Shown: positions 1 through 8,189 of the stretch, one piece after another
How positions within the stretch are numbered: position 1 is the first letter of the stretch
Layout of the letters: each line of letters opens with the position of its first letter
Source of the DNA: Nocardioides rubriscoriae
Lineage (GTDB): Bacteria; Actinomycetota; Actinomycetes; Propionibacteriales; Nocardioidaceae
DNA length: 64,000 nucleotides
Direction: 5' to 3'
Assembly (NCBI RefSeq): GCF_008087085.1
Contig: NZ_VIYJ01000003.1
Location: forward strand, 310,001-374,000
The notes under the pieces: generated by a model
Database searches by the model: none
What the model was told of the DNA's origin: nothing
What the model saw: only the letters and a program-made list of their open reading frames with translations
Made by a program: the position numbers and the translations under genes

Positions 1-1236
1 CCGTTGATCGACACCGCCATCTCGCTGGTCGTCCCGTTCGCGGCGTACGTCGTCGCCGAGGAGATCCACGCCTCGGGCGTCATCGCCGTCGTCGTGGCCG
101 GGCTCCTGCTCGGGCACCGGGCGCCGGTCCTGCAGTCGGCGCAGAGCCGGATCGCGGAGCGGATGAACTGGCGCACCATCGCGTTCGTCCTCGAGAACGC
201 CGTGTTCCTGCTGATCGGGCTGCAGGCCGAGACGCTGTTCTCCGACGTCGACACGCGCATGCTGTCGGGCGCCCGGATCGCGCTCGTGTGCGGCCTCACC
301 CTGGTCGCGGTGATCGTGCTGCGGCTGGTGTGGGTCTTCCCGGCCCGGTTCCTGCTGGTGCGGCCGGGCGTCGACCCCGAGATCCGGCGGCGACCGCCGC
401 TGGCCTACACGTTCCTGCTCGGCTGGGCCGGCATGCGCGGGGTCGTGACGCTCGCGGCCGCCTTCGTCATCCCCGAGGAGACCGAGTACCGCGAGGTGCT
501 GCTGCTGATCGCCTTCACCGTCGTGGCCGGCACCCTGATCATCCAGGGGCTCACGCTGCCGATGCTGGCGCGCCGCCTCGAGGTGCCCTCGCCCGACCCG
601 ATGGACGACGCCCTGGCCCGTGCGACCCTGCTGCAGCAGGCGTCCAAGGCCGGCTTCCGCTACCTCAAGGAGACCGACGTCGACGACGTCCACGGCGTCG
701 GTGCGCTGATCAAGCAGCGCATCGAGCAGCGCAACTTCGCCGCCTGGGAGCGCCTGGGCACCACCGCCGACGAGGAGACCCCCAGCGAGGTCTACAGCCG
801 GATCCGGCTCGCGATGATCGAGGCCGAGCGCGAGCGCGTGCTCGAGATCCGGTCGCAGGGCACCACGCCGTCGGTCGTGGTCGCCGAGGTCCTCGCGATG
901 CTCGACGTCGAGGAGTCGCTGCTCGACAGCGCCACCCAGGACCGCGCCGAGCTGCGCACCTCCTCCGTACGCCGCCCCGGCGAGGAGTGCGAGCACCTCG
1001 AGGCGTCCCCGGTGGTCGAGACCCACACCGACGGCACGTGCCCCAGCTGCGTCGCGATCGGCCACCGCTGGGTGGCGCTGCGCCAGTGCGTGGAGTGCGG
1101 CCACGTCGGCTGCTGCGACTCCTCCCCCGACCGCCACGCCACCGCCCACTTCCACGACACCGGCCACGCCGTGATGCAGTCCGCCGAGCCCGGCGAGGAC
1201 TGGCGCTGGTGCTACGTCCACCACCTCACCGCCTGA
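1..1236 (+). CDS. Na+/H+ antiporter (CPA1-type) with C-terminal UBP zinc finger; 5' end outside window
   Basis: The reading frame is open from the first base, so the gene begins upstream; the TTG at position 4 is not a believable start. The visible N-terminal ~190 residues are hydrophobic helices typical of the second half of a monovalent cation:proton antiporter, including the stretch GWAGMRGVVTLAAAF, a hallmark of the CPA1 family. A charged cytosolic region follows (~195-325), then a Cys/His-rich module (~330-405) beginning EECEHLE, with CPSC, CVECGHVGCC and HATAHFHDTGHAV, ending in W-CYVH. That is the pattern of the UBP-type zinc finger. Role (inferred): Na+ or K+ efflux against protons at the membrane, with a zinc-binding tail that may be regulatory. 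It is convergent with the NmrA-like gene. Confidence 0.9.
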   Translation, partial: PLIDTAISLVVPFAAYVVAEEIHASGVIAVVVAGLLLGHRAPVLQSAQSRIAERMNWRTIAFVLENAVFLLIGLQAETLFSDVDTRMLSGARIALVCGLTLVAVIVLRLVWVFPARFLLVRPGVDPEIRRRPPLAYTFLLGWAGMRGVVTLAAAFVIPEETEYREVLLLIAFTVVAGTLIIQGLTLPMLARRLEVPSPDPMDDALARATLLQQASKAGFRYLKETDVDDVHGVGALIKQRIEQRNFAAWERLGTTADEETPSEVYSRIRLAMIEAERERVLEIRSQGTTPSVVVAEVLAMLDVEESLLDSATQDRAELRTSSVRRPGEECEHLEASPVVETHTDGTCPSCVAIGHRWVALRQCVECGHVGCCDSSPDRHATAHFHDTGHAVMQSAEPGEDWRWCYVHHLTA

Positions 1237-1241
1237 CCCCG

Positions 1242-1311
1242 CGATAGTCGTGGACGTTCTGCACGCGAACCGGACTGAAGCCACATCGGTGCAGAAGGTC
1301 CACGACTATCG
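1242..1311. repeat. Long near-perfect inverted repeat between convergent genes (possible bidirectional terminator)
   Basis: Arms 1242-1263 and 1290-1311 are reverse complements at 21 of 22 positions (core CGATAGTCGTGGAC), separated by 26 nt. It starts right after the antiporter stop and its right arm includes the stop codon of the NmrA-like gene. It could serve as a terminator for both genes, but it has no T-tract, the arms are less GC-rich than the surroundings and the loop is long, so a dispersed repeat element is also possible. Confidence 0.6.
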
Positions 1312-2145
1312 GGGGCGGAGGGCTTGTTCGAGGGTGCGGGGGGCGTGGCCGGTGAGGCGGCGTACGTCGTCGCAGACGGCGGCGCAGGAGCCGTCGGCGA
1401 TCGCGGTATAGGTGCTCACCCAGGCGTCGAGCTGCCAGTCGGGGGCGTCGGGGTAGGCCGCGCGGCGTGAGGCCCAGGCCTCCTCGACGGTCTCGGGCTC
1501 GTAGCGCAGCCGCAGGCCGAGCACCGCGCCCGCGCGCTCGGCGACGTCGTCGAGGGTGAGGGCCTCCGGCCCCGTGAGGGTGTACGTCGCCCCCGCGTGC
1601 GCCGCGGGCTCGCGCAGCACCGCGACCAGGACGTCGGCCACGTCGGCCCGGGCGACCGCGGCCACGGCCCCGTCGCCCGCAGGCCCGCGCAGCGCGCCGT
1701 CGGGCCCGGCGAAGGACGGCAGCACGTCGAGGTAGAAGTTGTCGCGCAGCAGCGTGAAGGCGGTCCCGCTGCTCTCGTGGGCCTCGCGCAGGGCCGCCTC
1801 GGCGTCGTGGTGGTCGCGGGCCAGGGCGAAGGTCGCGTCGGGCGCGGCCCCCACGAACGACGTGTAGACGACGTGACGCACGCCGGCGCGCACGGCCGCG
1901 GCGATGAACGTACGGTGCTCCTCGCGCCGCCGGTCGGACTCGGCCGCCGACACCATGAGCAGCACCTCGACGCCCTCGAGCGCTGCGGTGGCGGCCGCGC
2001 CGTCGGCGTACGTCGCCGTCCTCACCTCCAGCCCGAGCCGCGGCGCCCGGGTGGGGTCGCGCACGATCAGGCGCGGGCGCAGGTTGGCGAGGGCGGGGGC
2101 GACGAGGCCACCGAGGGCCCCGGTGGATCCGGTGAGGGCGAGCAC
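1306..2145 (-). CDS. NmrA-like NAD(P)-binding reductase/sensor
   Basis: This 279-residue protein opens with the Rossmann dinucleotide-binding loop LTGSTGALGG, then shows an atypical-SDR layout: a second strand ending in basic residues (IVRDPTRAP), then VEVLLMVSAAES and VRHVVYTSF. No canonical YxxxK catalytic pair is evident. These are features of the NmrA/TMR family (NADP-binding regulators, NAD(P)H:quinone reductase-like proteins). Substrate cannot be told. The GTG start lies 4 nt after the stop of the GNAT gene, so the two probably form one transcript. Start chosen because the glycine-rich loop must lie within the first ~10 residues. Confidence 0.82.
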   Translation of the reverse strand: MLALTGSTGALGGLVAPALANLRPRLIVRDPTRAPRLGLEVRTATYADGAAATAALEGVEVLLMVSAAESDRRREEHRTFIAAAVRAGVRHVVYTSFVGAAPDATFALARDHHDAEAALREAHESSGTAFTLLRDNFYLDVLPSFAGPDGALRGPAGDGAVAAVARADVADVLVAVLREPAAHAGATYTLTGPEALTLDDVAERAGAVLGLRLRYEPETVEEAWASRRAAYPDAPDWQLDAWVSTYTAIADGSCAAVCDDVRRLTGHAPRTLEQALRPR

Positions 2146-2149
2146 CGGC

Positions 2150-2626
2150 TCAGCCTCGCACCATCCGCAGGTGCCGCCCCTCCGGGTGCTCCTCCTCGGC
2201 GCCGTCGAGCCCGAAGCCGTGGCGGCGGTAGAAGCCGATCGCCCGCTCGTTGCCGGCCAGCACCCACAGGTACGCCGCCCGCGCGCCGACCGCCGCCGTC
2301 AGCAGGTCGTGGCCGACCCCGGTGCCCCAGACCGAGGCGCGGGCGTAGATCGCGCGCAGCTCGAGGTCGGTAGGGGGCTCGTCGTGGCGGGGCGGGCCCG
2401 CGGTGGCGAAGCCGACCCGCTCGCCGTCGCGCTCGACCACCCACGTCGGGGCGGCTCCATCCGCCAGGTGCGTTCGCCGGCGCGCCACGGCGGCGGGACG
2501 GTCGGCGAACACCCGGTCGATGGTCGCCGGGCTCAGCAGGTCGGCGTAGGCCTCGCGCCAGCAGGCCTCGTGGAGGTCGACCAGCCGCTCGGCCTCGGCC
2601 GGCGTCGCCAGGCGGGGAGCGGTCAC
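2150..2626 (-). CDS. GNAT family N-acetyltransferase
   Basis: A 158-residue protein with the GNAT fold order: WVVERDGERVGFA strands, ELRAIYARASVWGTGVGHDLLTAA (the acetyl-CoA-binding motif A, here with G-T-G-V-G rather than the textbook Q/RxxGxG/A), then AYLWVLAGNERAIGFYRRHGF (motif B with the terminal aromatic segment). Acceptor substrate unknown. The frame is open further upstream, but GTG at 2626 is preferred because a TATCAT -10 hexamer lies 6 nt before it and because a longer version would run into the divergent MBL gene. First gene of a two-gene unit with the NmrA-like reductase. Confidence 0.85.
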   Translation of the reverse strand: MTAPRLATPAEAERLVDLHEACWREAYADLLSPATIDRVFADRPAAVARRRTHLADGAAPTWVVERDGERVGFATAGPPRHDEPPTDLELRAIYARASVWGTGVGHDLLTAAVGARAAYLWVLAGNERAIGFYRRHGFGLDGAEEEHPEGRHLRMVRG

Positions 2627-2632
2627 GGCGCG

Positions 2633-2638
2633 ATGATA
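2633..2638 (-). promoter_or_regulatory. -10 hexamer for the GNAT gene, leaderless layout
   Basis: TATCAT on the minus strand, 6 nt before the GTG at 2626. No Shine-Dalgarno fits in between, so the mRNA would start at or next to the start codon. Confidence 0.55.
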
Positions 2639-2689
2639 GGCAGCGACAGCGTCAGCGGCCGGTGACTCGCGGCCGCCGACACACGTCCG

Positions 2690-2695
2690 TAGGTT
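2690..2695 (+). promoter_or_regulatory. -10 hexamer for the MBL-fold gene, leaderless layout
   Basis: TAGGTT followed by 7 nt and the ATG at 2703. It is divergent from, and close to, the GNAT -10 element. Confidence 0.55.
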
Positions 2696-2702
2696 GGGCG
2701 GC

Positions 2703-3344
2703 ATGAGGATCACCAAGTTCGGGCACGCGTGCGTGCGCGTCGACCACGCCGGCATCAGGGTCGTCCTCGACCCCGGCTCGTTCACCGGGCGCGAGGCCGT
2801 CGAGGGCGCCGACGTCGTGCTGATCACCCACCAGCACGCCGACCACTACGACGCCGACCACCTGCGCGCCACTTCCGCCCAGATCCACACCATCGGCGAC
2901 GTGGCCGACGTCATCCGCGAGGAGGCGCCCGACCTCGTCGACCGGCTGCACGTGGTCACGCCGGGCGACACCCTCGACGTCGGGCTGCCCGTGCGCGTGG
3001 TCGGTGACAAGCACGCCGTCATCCACCCCGACTACCCGCGCATCCACAACTCCGGCTACCTGCTCGACCTGGCCGGCACCAAGGTCTACCACCCCGGCGA
3101 CTCCCTCACCGGGCCCGGCGAGCCGGTCGACCTGCTGCTCGCGCCGGTCTCGGCGCCCTGGCTCAAGGTCGGCGAGGCCGTCGACTTCGTCCGCGAGGTC
3201 GCCGCGCCCCGCACCCTCGCGATCCACGACCGCGTCCACAGCGAGGTCGGCCTGGCGATGGTCGAGACGCACATGAACAACCTCGCCCTCGGTGACGGCC
3301 GCACCTTCGTCCGGCTCGCCGACGGCGCCGACCTGGACCTGTAG
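2703..3344 (+). CDS. MBL-fold metal-dependent hydrolase (UlaG/UPF0173-like)
   Basis: 213 residues of a compact metallo-beta-lactamase fold. The metal motif is THQHADHYD (HxHxDH) at about 40-48, preceded by LDPGSF; later metal-ligand candidates are in the GDKHAVIHPDY and YHPGDSL segments and the C-terminal AIHDRVHSEVG. It resembles the short single-domain enzymes related to L-ascorbate-6-phosphate lactonase and UPF0173. Substrate unknown. ATG 2703 is chosen over the in-frame TTG nine bases upstream because a -10 hexamer ends 7 nt before it. Single gene, divergent from the GNAT/NmrA pair. Confidence 0.85.
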   Translation: MRITKFGHACVRVDHAGIRVVLDPGSFTGREAVEGADVVLITHQHADHYDADHLRATSAQIHTIGDVADVIREEAPDLVDRLHVVTPGDTLDVGLPVRVVGDKHAVIHPDYPRIHNSGYLLDLAGTKVYHPGDSLTGPGEPVDLLLAPVSAPWLKVGEAVDFVREVAAPRTLAIHDRVHSEVGLAMVETHMNNLALGDGRTFVRLADGADLDL

Positions 3345-3399
3345 GTCGGCCGGGGCGGGCCTTCGACCCGGAGCCAGGGGTGCCGTTTCGGTGGCAGGC

Positions 3400-3405
3400 T
3401 AGCGT
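3400..3405 (+). promoter_or_regulatory. -10 hexamer for the alpha/beta hydrolase, leaderless layout
   Basis: TAGCGT followed by 7 nt and GTG 3413. It argues for that start rather than the in-frame GTG at 3380. Confidence 0.5.
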
Positions 3406-3412
3406 CTCGGGT

Positions 3413-4195
3413 GTGACGTTGAACCACGTGAGGCGAGGAAGCGGCAGTCCGCTGTTGCTGGTGCACGGGCTGGGTGCCGGGTGGCGGTCCTGGTCGCCGA
3501 TCCTCGACCAGCTGGCCGAGAGCCGAGAGGTCATCGCCGTCGACCTGCCGGGGTTCGGCGAGACGCCGCCGCTGGCCGGCGAGGTCTCGGTCGCGACCCT
3601 GACCGACGCTGTCGCGGCCTTCATCCGCGAGCAGGGCCTGGACGGCGTCTCGACGGTCGGCCAGTCGATGGGCGGCCGGGTGGTGCTCGAGCTCGCGCGG
3701 CGCGGCATCGGTGGCGACACCGTGGCCTTGGACCCGGGCGGGTTCTGGAGCGACCGCGAGCTCCGTGTCTTCTCCGCCACCCTGCGCCCGTCGATCGCCC
3801 TGGTGCGTGCCCTGCGAGGCGCGCTGCCGACCCTGCTCGGCAGCCCGGTGGGACGGACCCTGCTCCTCGCCCAGCTGTCGGCGCGGCCCTGGGCGCTGTC
3901 GCGCGACACGGTCCTGCCCGACGTGCGTGGGTTGGCCGACTCCCCGTCGACCGGGGCCGCCCTGGACGCCCTGACCAAGGGGCCCAAGCAGGAGGGCGCG
4001 CCGGCCGGCACGGTGCCCGGCCGGGTCACGATCGGCTGGGGACGCCGTGACCTGGTGACCGTGCCGAAGCAGGCCGCTCGCGCAGCGGAGATGTTCCCCG
4101 ATGCGGTGCTGCACTGGTTCGAGCGGTGCGGTCACTTCCCCCAGTGGGACGCGCCGCGCGAAGCGGTCCGTCTGATCCTCGCCAGCACCGACTGA
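3413..4195 (+). CDS. Alpha/beta hydrolase
   Basis: About 260 residues with the alpha/beta-hydrolase order: oxyanion-hole strand LLLVHGLGAGWRSW, DLPGFGET, nucleophile elbow GQSMGG (serine), then an acid in WGRRDLVTVP and the histidine in RCGHFPQWD near the C-terminus. All three catalytic residues appear present. The family includes esterases, lipases, C-C bond hydrolases and haloperoxidase-like enzymes; the substrate cannot be inferred. GTG 3413 is preferred because of the TAGCGT hexamer; GTG 3380 would add 11 residues. Convergent with the isochorismate synthase gene. Confidence 0.85.
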   Translation: MTLNHVRRGSGSPLLLVHGLGAGWRSWSPILDQLAESREVIAVDLPGFGETPPLAGEVSVATLTDAVAAFIREQGLDGVSTVGQSMGGRVVLELARRGIGGDTVALDPGGFWSDRELRVFSATLRPSIALVRALRGALPTLLGSPVGRTLLLAQLSARPWALSRDTVLPDVRGLADSPSTGAALDALTKGPKQEGAPAGTVPGRVTIGWGRRDLVTVPKQAARAAEMFPDAVLHWFERCGHFPQWDAPREAVRLILASTD

Positions 4196-4206
4196 CGTGC
4201 GTCGTG

Positions 4207-4221
4207 GCGGCCGTCGGCCGC
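4207..4221. terminator. Small GC hairpin between convergent genes
   Basis: GCGGCC and GGCCGC pair perfectly around a 3-nt loop, just after the hydrolase stop and before the isochorismate synthase stop. Short stem and no T-run, so a weak candidate. Confidence 0.3.
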
Positions 4222-4276
4222 ACCCGTCGCGTGGGTGGTTGCGCCCCGCGCCCGGTCACGACGAGCTGACGACGCC

Positions 4277-5545
4277 TCAGCCACCCAGCGCGTCGCGCAC
4301 GGGCACGAACTTGGCGCCGGCCTCGGCCAGCTCGGACTCGGGGTCGGAGTCGCCGACGATCCCGCACCCGGCGAACAGCCGCACGGTCGGGCCCGACACC
4401 ACGCCCGAGCGCAGTCCGAGACCCCACTCACCGTCGCCGGTGGCGTCCATCCAACCCACCGGGCCGGCGTACCGGCCCCGGGGCATGCCCTCGATCTCGT
4501 CGATCAGCGCGACGGCGACGTCGGTGGGGTGGCCCCCGACCGCGGCCGAGGGGTGCAGGGCGGAGGCCAGGGCCAGCGACGAGACGGTGCCGGCGTCGTG
4601 CACGACCCCGGTGACGTCGGTGGCCAGGTGCATCACGTTGGGCAGGTGCAGGACGAACGGCGCCTCGGGCACGTTCATCGACGAGCAGTGGGGCGCGAAG
4701 GCGACCGCGACTGAGCGGACGGCGTACTCGTGCTCCTCGAGGTCCTTCGACGAGCGGGCCAGGGTCGCGGCAAGCATCAGGTCGCGCGCGTCGTCACCGG
4801 TACGCCGGATCGTGCCGGCGAGCACGCGCGAGGTCACCAGCCCGCGCTCGCGGCGCACCAACAGCTCGGGGGTGGCGCCGAAGAAGCCGTCGACGTGGAA
4901 GGTCCAGCACGTCGGGTAGGTCTCGGCGAGGCGGCGCAGGGGCCAGCGGACGTCGATGTCGGCGTCGGCGGTGGCGACCAGGTCGCGCGCCAGGACCACC
5001 TTCTCGAGCTCGCCGGCGTTGATGCGCGCGACGGCGTCGGCGACCACCGACATCCACTCGTCGCCGTTGCGGTGGCCGTCGGAGAAGGTCAGCCCGACCG
5101 GGGGCTCGGGCGGGTCGGCCGGCTCGGGCGGGAGCGCGGCTGGTGCGAGCCCGCCGGCGGAGATCGTGGTCATCCAGGCGACGTCGCCGCGGCGGCCGAC
5201 GACCACCTCGGGCACCACCAGGCTGGAGTCGCCGGGCTCGTCGGCGAAGGCCATCGTCCCGAAGCAGACCAGGCCGCTGCCGGGCTCGCCCACGTCGTCG
5301 CGCACGACGGCCCGGCCTGCGGTCTGCGACCACCAGGCGTCGGCGTCGGCGAAGCGGGTGTCGCCCGTCGTACGGACCTCGGCGGCACGGCCCCACCCGA
5401 CGAGGCCCTCGCCGCGGCGCAGCCACGCGACGGGCGCGGTGGACGGGAGCAGGTCGACCAGGGCGGCGAGCCGGGTCACGTCGAGCGCGGTCGTGCGCAC
5501 CACCAGGGGCACGGCGGGCCGGTCGGCGGGAGCACCCTGGGTCAC
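4277..5545 (-). CDS. menF: Isochorismate synthase
   Basis: 422 residues of the chorismate-binding (ADC synthase/EntC/MenF) family. Visible signatures: GELEKVVLARDL, a TSRVLAGTIRR segment, EHEYAVRSV, HPSAAVGG with the adjacent HPTDVA, and the C-terminal GRYAGPVGWMDATGDGEWGLGLRS. It converts chorismate to isochorismate, the first step toward menaquinone (or salicylate/siderophores). The menG methyltransferase 1.8 kb away and the complex I cluster favour the menaquinone role. GTG 5545 is fixed by a TAGGCT hexamer 6 nt upstream. Divergent from the membrane-anchored gene. Confidence 0.88.
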   Translation of the reverse strand: MTQGAPADRPAVPLVVRTTALDVTRLAALVDLLPSTAPVAWLRRGEGLVGWGRAAEVRTTGDTRFADADAWWSQTAGRAVVRDDVGEPGSGLVCFGTMAFADEPGDSSLVVPEVVVGRRGDVAWMTTISAGGLAPAALPPEPADPPEPPVGLTFSDGHRNGDEWMSVVADAVARINAGELEKVVLARDLVATADADIDVRWPLRRLAETYPTCWTFHVDGFFGATPELLVRRERGLVTSRVLAGTIRRTGDDARDLMLAATLARSSKDLEEHEYAVRSVAVAFAPHCSSMNVPEAPFVLHLPNVMHLATDVTGVVHDAGTVSSLALASALHPSAAVGGHPTDVAVALIDEIEGMPRGRYAGPVGWMDATGDGEWGLGLRSGVVSGPTVRLFAGCGIVGDSDPESELAEAGAKFVPVRDALGG

Positions 5546-5551
5546 GTCACG

Positions 5552-5557
5552 AGCCTA
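5552..5557 (-). promoter_or_regulatory. -10 hexamer for menF, leaderless layout
   Basis: TAGGCT on the minus strand, then 6 nt and GTG 5545. Confidence 0.55.
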
Positions 5558-5595
5558 CCGAGCGGCCCGGACCCCGCCCGTTCCCGGGCGGCTGC

Positions 5596-5601
5596 GATGA
5601 T
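5596..5601 (+). promoter_or_regulatory. Possible -10 hexamer for the membrane-anchored protein
   Basis: GATGAT preceded by TGC (extended -10 like), 7 nt before the ATG at 5609. Weaker than its neighbours because the first base is G. Confidence 0.35.
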
Positions 5602-5608
5602 CGAACCC

Positions 5609-6280
5609 ATGCGTGACAACCCCCGGACCACCGTCGTCAGCGCCCTGTTGGGCGTCGTGCTGCTGGGAGGCGTGGTCGTCTTCACTGTGCTGGTGCCCAA
5701 GCTGGGCGACGACCCGCAGTCGTCGTCCGGCTCGTCGAGCGAGTCGTCGACCGGTGGTGCCGGCGCCACGCCCGCGGGCCCGATCGACCTCCCCGACGAG
5801 CTGCCCGGCATGCTGGTGGCCGCCGACCTCGGAACTCTGCCGCCCCAGCTGGCCCAGAGCTTCCCGGCCGCCGCGGACCTGATGAAGCAGGAGGACTCGA
5901 TCGCCGAGGGCCTGCAGAAGGTGTTCGGCGTCCCCGGCGCCTTCCGGCTGTACGCCGCCACCGACGCCTCCGCGGTGGCCCAGCTCACCGTCCTCGACCG
6001 GGCCCCGGGCCTGTTCACCCCCGACACCCCGCCGATCGACCCCGCGGTGATCGGGCTGGCCCGCGCCTCCTCCGAGCTGGTCAAGGTCGACGACGCCGTC
6101 TGCTCGGTCAACTACGGCGACAACTCGCAGGTGCCCGCCGGCCAGCCGATCGACCCCGCGCAGCAGCCGCAGGCGGTGCGCTGCCAGCTCGGCGCCGGCG
6201 AGCGCACCTACGAGGCCACCACGCAGGGCCTCACCGTCGACGCGACCGTCGAGCTGCTGCACGGCCTCGCCGACGCCTGA
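5609..6280 (+). CDS. Membrane-anchored exported protein of unknown function
   Basis: 223 residues: short basic N-terminus, one transmembrane segment at about 8-31 (VVSALLGVVLLGGVVVFTVLV), a Ser/Gly-rich linker (SSSGSSSESSTGG), then an outward-facing globular domain with two cysteines (CSVNYG and RCQLG) that could form a disulfide. No enzyme motif is recognisable. There is no lipobox, so this is an uncleaved anchor rather than a lipoprotein. ATG 5609 is preferred over ATG 5597 because of the -10 hexamer spacing. Divergent from menF and convergent with the L,D-transpeptidase gene. Confidence 0.75.
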   Translation: MRDNPRTTVVSALLGVVLLGGVVVFTVLVPKLGDDPQSSSGSSSESSTGGAGATPAGPIDLPDELPGMLVAADLGTLPPQLAQSFPAAADLMKQEDSIAEGLQKVFGVPGAFRLYAATDASAVAQLTVLDRAPGLFTPDTPPIDPAVIGLARASSELVKVDDAVCSVNYGDNSQVPAGQPIDPAQQPQAVRCQLGAGERTYEATTQGLTVDATVELLHGLADA

Positions 6281-6316
6281 GGGCACTGGCCACCCGGTCG
6301 ACCGACGACCCGGTGA

Positions 6317-7258
6317 TCAGGACCGGTAGACGATGACCTTGTCGCCGACCGCCACCTGGTCGAAGAGGCCGGCCACGGCGTCGTAGTCGCGGACGTTGAC
6401 GCAGCCGTGCGACGCGCCGTCGTAGCCGTGGGCGGCGAAGTCGGGGGAGTAGTGCACCGCCTGGCCGCCGGAGAAGAACATCGCGAACGGCATCGAGGTG
6501 TCGTAGAGCGACGACACGTGGTCGCGGCTCTTGGAGAAGACCGAGAACGCGCCCTCGCGGGTGGGGTGCTCCTCAGAGCCGAAGCGCACGTCGACGGTCA
6601 GCCGGACGTCGCCGTCGACGACCCAGCGCAGCGTGCGTGAGGTCTTGTCGACGCACAGCGCCCGACCGGTCTGGCACCGGGCGTCGAGCGGGCCGGGCAC
6701 GTTGCCGCTGGCCAGCTGGTTGGTGAGCTCGGCCGCGGTCGGCTCGCTGGTCATCGACAGCAGCCGGTCCATCGTGCGCTGGTCGACCTCCCCGGTCACG
6801 GGGATCTCGCGCTTGGCCTGGAACCCCTCGACCGCCTCCCGGGTCACGTCGCCGTAGGTGCCGGTGACGTCCTGGTTGAACCAGTCGATCTGGCGCAGCC
6901 GCGCCTGCAGCTCGCGCACCTCGTCGCCGGCGTCACCGGGCGACAGCAGCGCCGGACCGGGGACGAGCTCCGGCTCGGGCGCGACGGTGGGGGCGGGCGA
7001 CGGCGTGGGCGCCGGCCTCGGCGTCGGCGTGGGGTCGGGGGACGCCGTGGTCGGGTCGGCCGTCGGGCTGTCCGCCATCGTGGGCTCCGGCGTGGTCGGG
7101 TCGGCGGTCGGGCTCCCCGCGGACGGCGCGGTCTCGCGTGACGTGCCCGTGGCGCTCGGCTGGTCGTCGGCCTGCTGGGACCAGGCGACACCGAGGCCGG
7201 CGAGCGCGGCGAGCGCTCCCACGACGAGGACGAGGAGGAGGCGGCGGGCGGCGGTCAT
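6317..7258 (-). CDS. L,D-transpeptidase with peptidoglycan-binding domain
   Basis: 313 residues: N-terminal signal/anchor helix (LLLVLVVGALAALAGLGVA), a long Pro/Thr/Asp low-complexity linker (~30-100), a PG_binding_1 domain (LLSPGDAGDEVRELQARL to RTMDRLL), and a C-terminal YkuD catalytic domain carrying HYSPDF and the active-site signature SHGCVNVRD with the nucleophilic cysteine. The enzyme makes 3-3 crosslinks in peptidoglycan or attaches proteins, outside the membrane. ATG 7258 follows an AGGAA Shine-Dalgarno-like sequence; the frame is open upstream only by chance. The linker is rich in tandem TADPTT/SPTADPTT units. Confidence 0.9.
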   Translation of the reverse strand: MTAARRLLLVLVVGALAALAGLGVAWSQQADDQPSATGTSRETAPSAGSPTADPTTPEPTMADSPTADPTTASPDPTPTPRPAPTPSPAPTVAPEPELVPGPALLSPGDAGDEVRELQARLRQIDWFNQDVTGTYGDVTREAVEGFQAKREIPVTGEVDQRTMDRLLSMTSEPTAAELTNQLASGNVPGPLDARCQTGRALCVDKTSRTLRWVVDGDVRLTVDVRFGSEEHPTREGAFSVFSKSRDHVSSLYDTSMPFAMFFSGGQAVHYSPDFAAHGYDGASHGCVNVRDYDAVAGLFDQVAVGDKVIVYRS

Positions 7259-7366
7259 GGCGGTTCCTGTTGCTAGAGGGGCGGATGTGCCTGGAGGGAT
7301 GGTGCTTCGTCGTACACCTGGGAGACGCGAGGCAGGGCCGTTTGGTTGCGACGACAGGGCTGCTCC

Positions 7367-7372
7367 TACGCT
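7367..7372 (+). promoter_or_regulatory. -10 hexamer for menG, leaderless layout
   Basis: TACGCT followed by CTTGAC and GTG 7379. It identifies GTG 7379 as the start and excludes the in-frame upstream codons. Confidence 0.6.
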
Positions 7373-7378
7373 CTTGAC

Positions 7379-8068
7379 GTGGCCCGCGCCGATCTCGACA
7401 AGCTCCCGTCCGACGTCCAACGCATGTTCGACGGCGTGGCCAAGCGCTACGACCTGACCAACGACGTCCTCTCGCTCGGCCAGGACCGTCGCTGGCGTCG
7501 CGAGGTGATCGACGCCGTCGACCCGCAGTACGGCGAGCGCGTCCTCGACCTCGCCGCCGGCACCGGCACCTCCAGCGAGCCGTTCGCCGAGCGCGGCGCC
7601 CGCGTCGTGCCGTGCGACTTCTCGTTCGGCATGCTCCAGGTGGGCAAGAAGGCCCGCCCGCACCTGCCGTTCACCGCCGGCGACGGCACCCGGCTGCCGT
7701 TCGCCGACGCGACCTTCGACGCCGTCACGATCTCCTTCGGCCTGCGCAACATCGTCGACCCGCTCGCCGGCCTGGTCGAGATGCGCCGCGTCACCAAGCC
7801 GGGTGGCCGGCTGGTCGTGTGCGAGTTCAGCCACCCCACGTGGGCGCCGTTTCGCACCGTCTACGTCGAGTACCTCATGAAGGCCCTGCCGCCGGTCGCG
7901 CGGGCGGTGTCGTCGGCGCCCGACGCCTACGTCTACCTCGCCGAGTCGATCCGGGCCTGGCCCGACCAGGCCGCCCTGGCCGCGCTCATCGCCGAGGCCG
8001 GCTGGACCTCACCGGAGTGGCGCAACCTGTCCGGCGGCATCGTCGCCCTCCACCGGGCAAGCGCGTAG
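7379..8068 (+). CDS. menG: Demethylmenaquinone methyltransferase
   Basis: 229-residue class I SAM methyltransferase of the UbiE/MenG family. N-terminal [34 protein letters not shown] matches the family signature (F-x-x-V-A-x-x-Y-D). SAM-binding motif [12 protein letters not shown], then [16 protein letters not shown] (characteristic of UbiE/MenG) and [15 protein letters not shown]. It performs the last step of menaquinone synthesis, C-methylation of demethylmenaquinone. Single gene with a leaderless promoter. The product would supply quinone to the nearby NADH dehydrogenase. Confidence 0.92.
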   Translation: MARADLDKLPSDVQRMFDGVAKRYDLTNDVLSLGQDRRWRREVIDAVDPQYGERVLDLAAGTGTSSEPFAERGARVVPCDFSFGMLQVGKKARPHLPFTAGDGTRLPFADATFDAVTISFGLRNIVDPLAGLVEMRRVTKPGGRLVVCEFSHPTWAPFRTVYVEYLMKALPPVARAVSSAPDAYVYLAESIRAWPDQAALAALIAEAGWTSPEWRNLSGGIVALHRASA

Positions 8069-8093
8069 CCGAGCGCGAGGAACGAGCGCTCGG
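8069..8093 (+). terminator. Hairpin after menG
   Basis: CCGAGCGC (8069-8076) pairs with GCGCTCGG (8086-8093) around a 9-nt loop, directly behind the menG stop. No T-run. The remaining ~95 nt to the next stop codon (8190) holds no recognisable gene. Confidence 0.45.
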
Positions 8094-8189
8094 CGTCACG
8101 CGCGCAGGTCGAGCGACAGGCGCGTCGAGACCACCGCAGCCGGAAGCGCGACCGGGCTGCAGCCTCGAGGCGTCAGGTGCTTCGGTGTG

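Noticed and set aside
7259..7366. Riboswitch upstream of the L,D-transpeptidase (such as c-di-AMP type)
   Set aside because: No recognisable conserved core; only a short leader with an AGGAA site.
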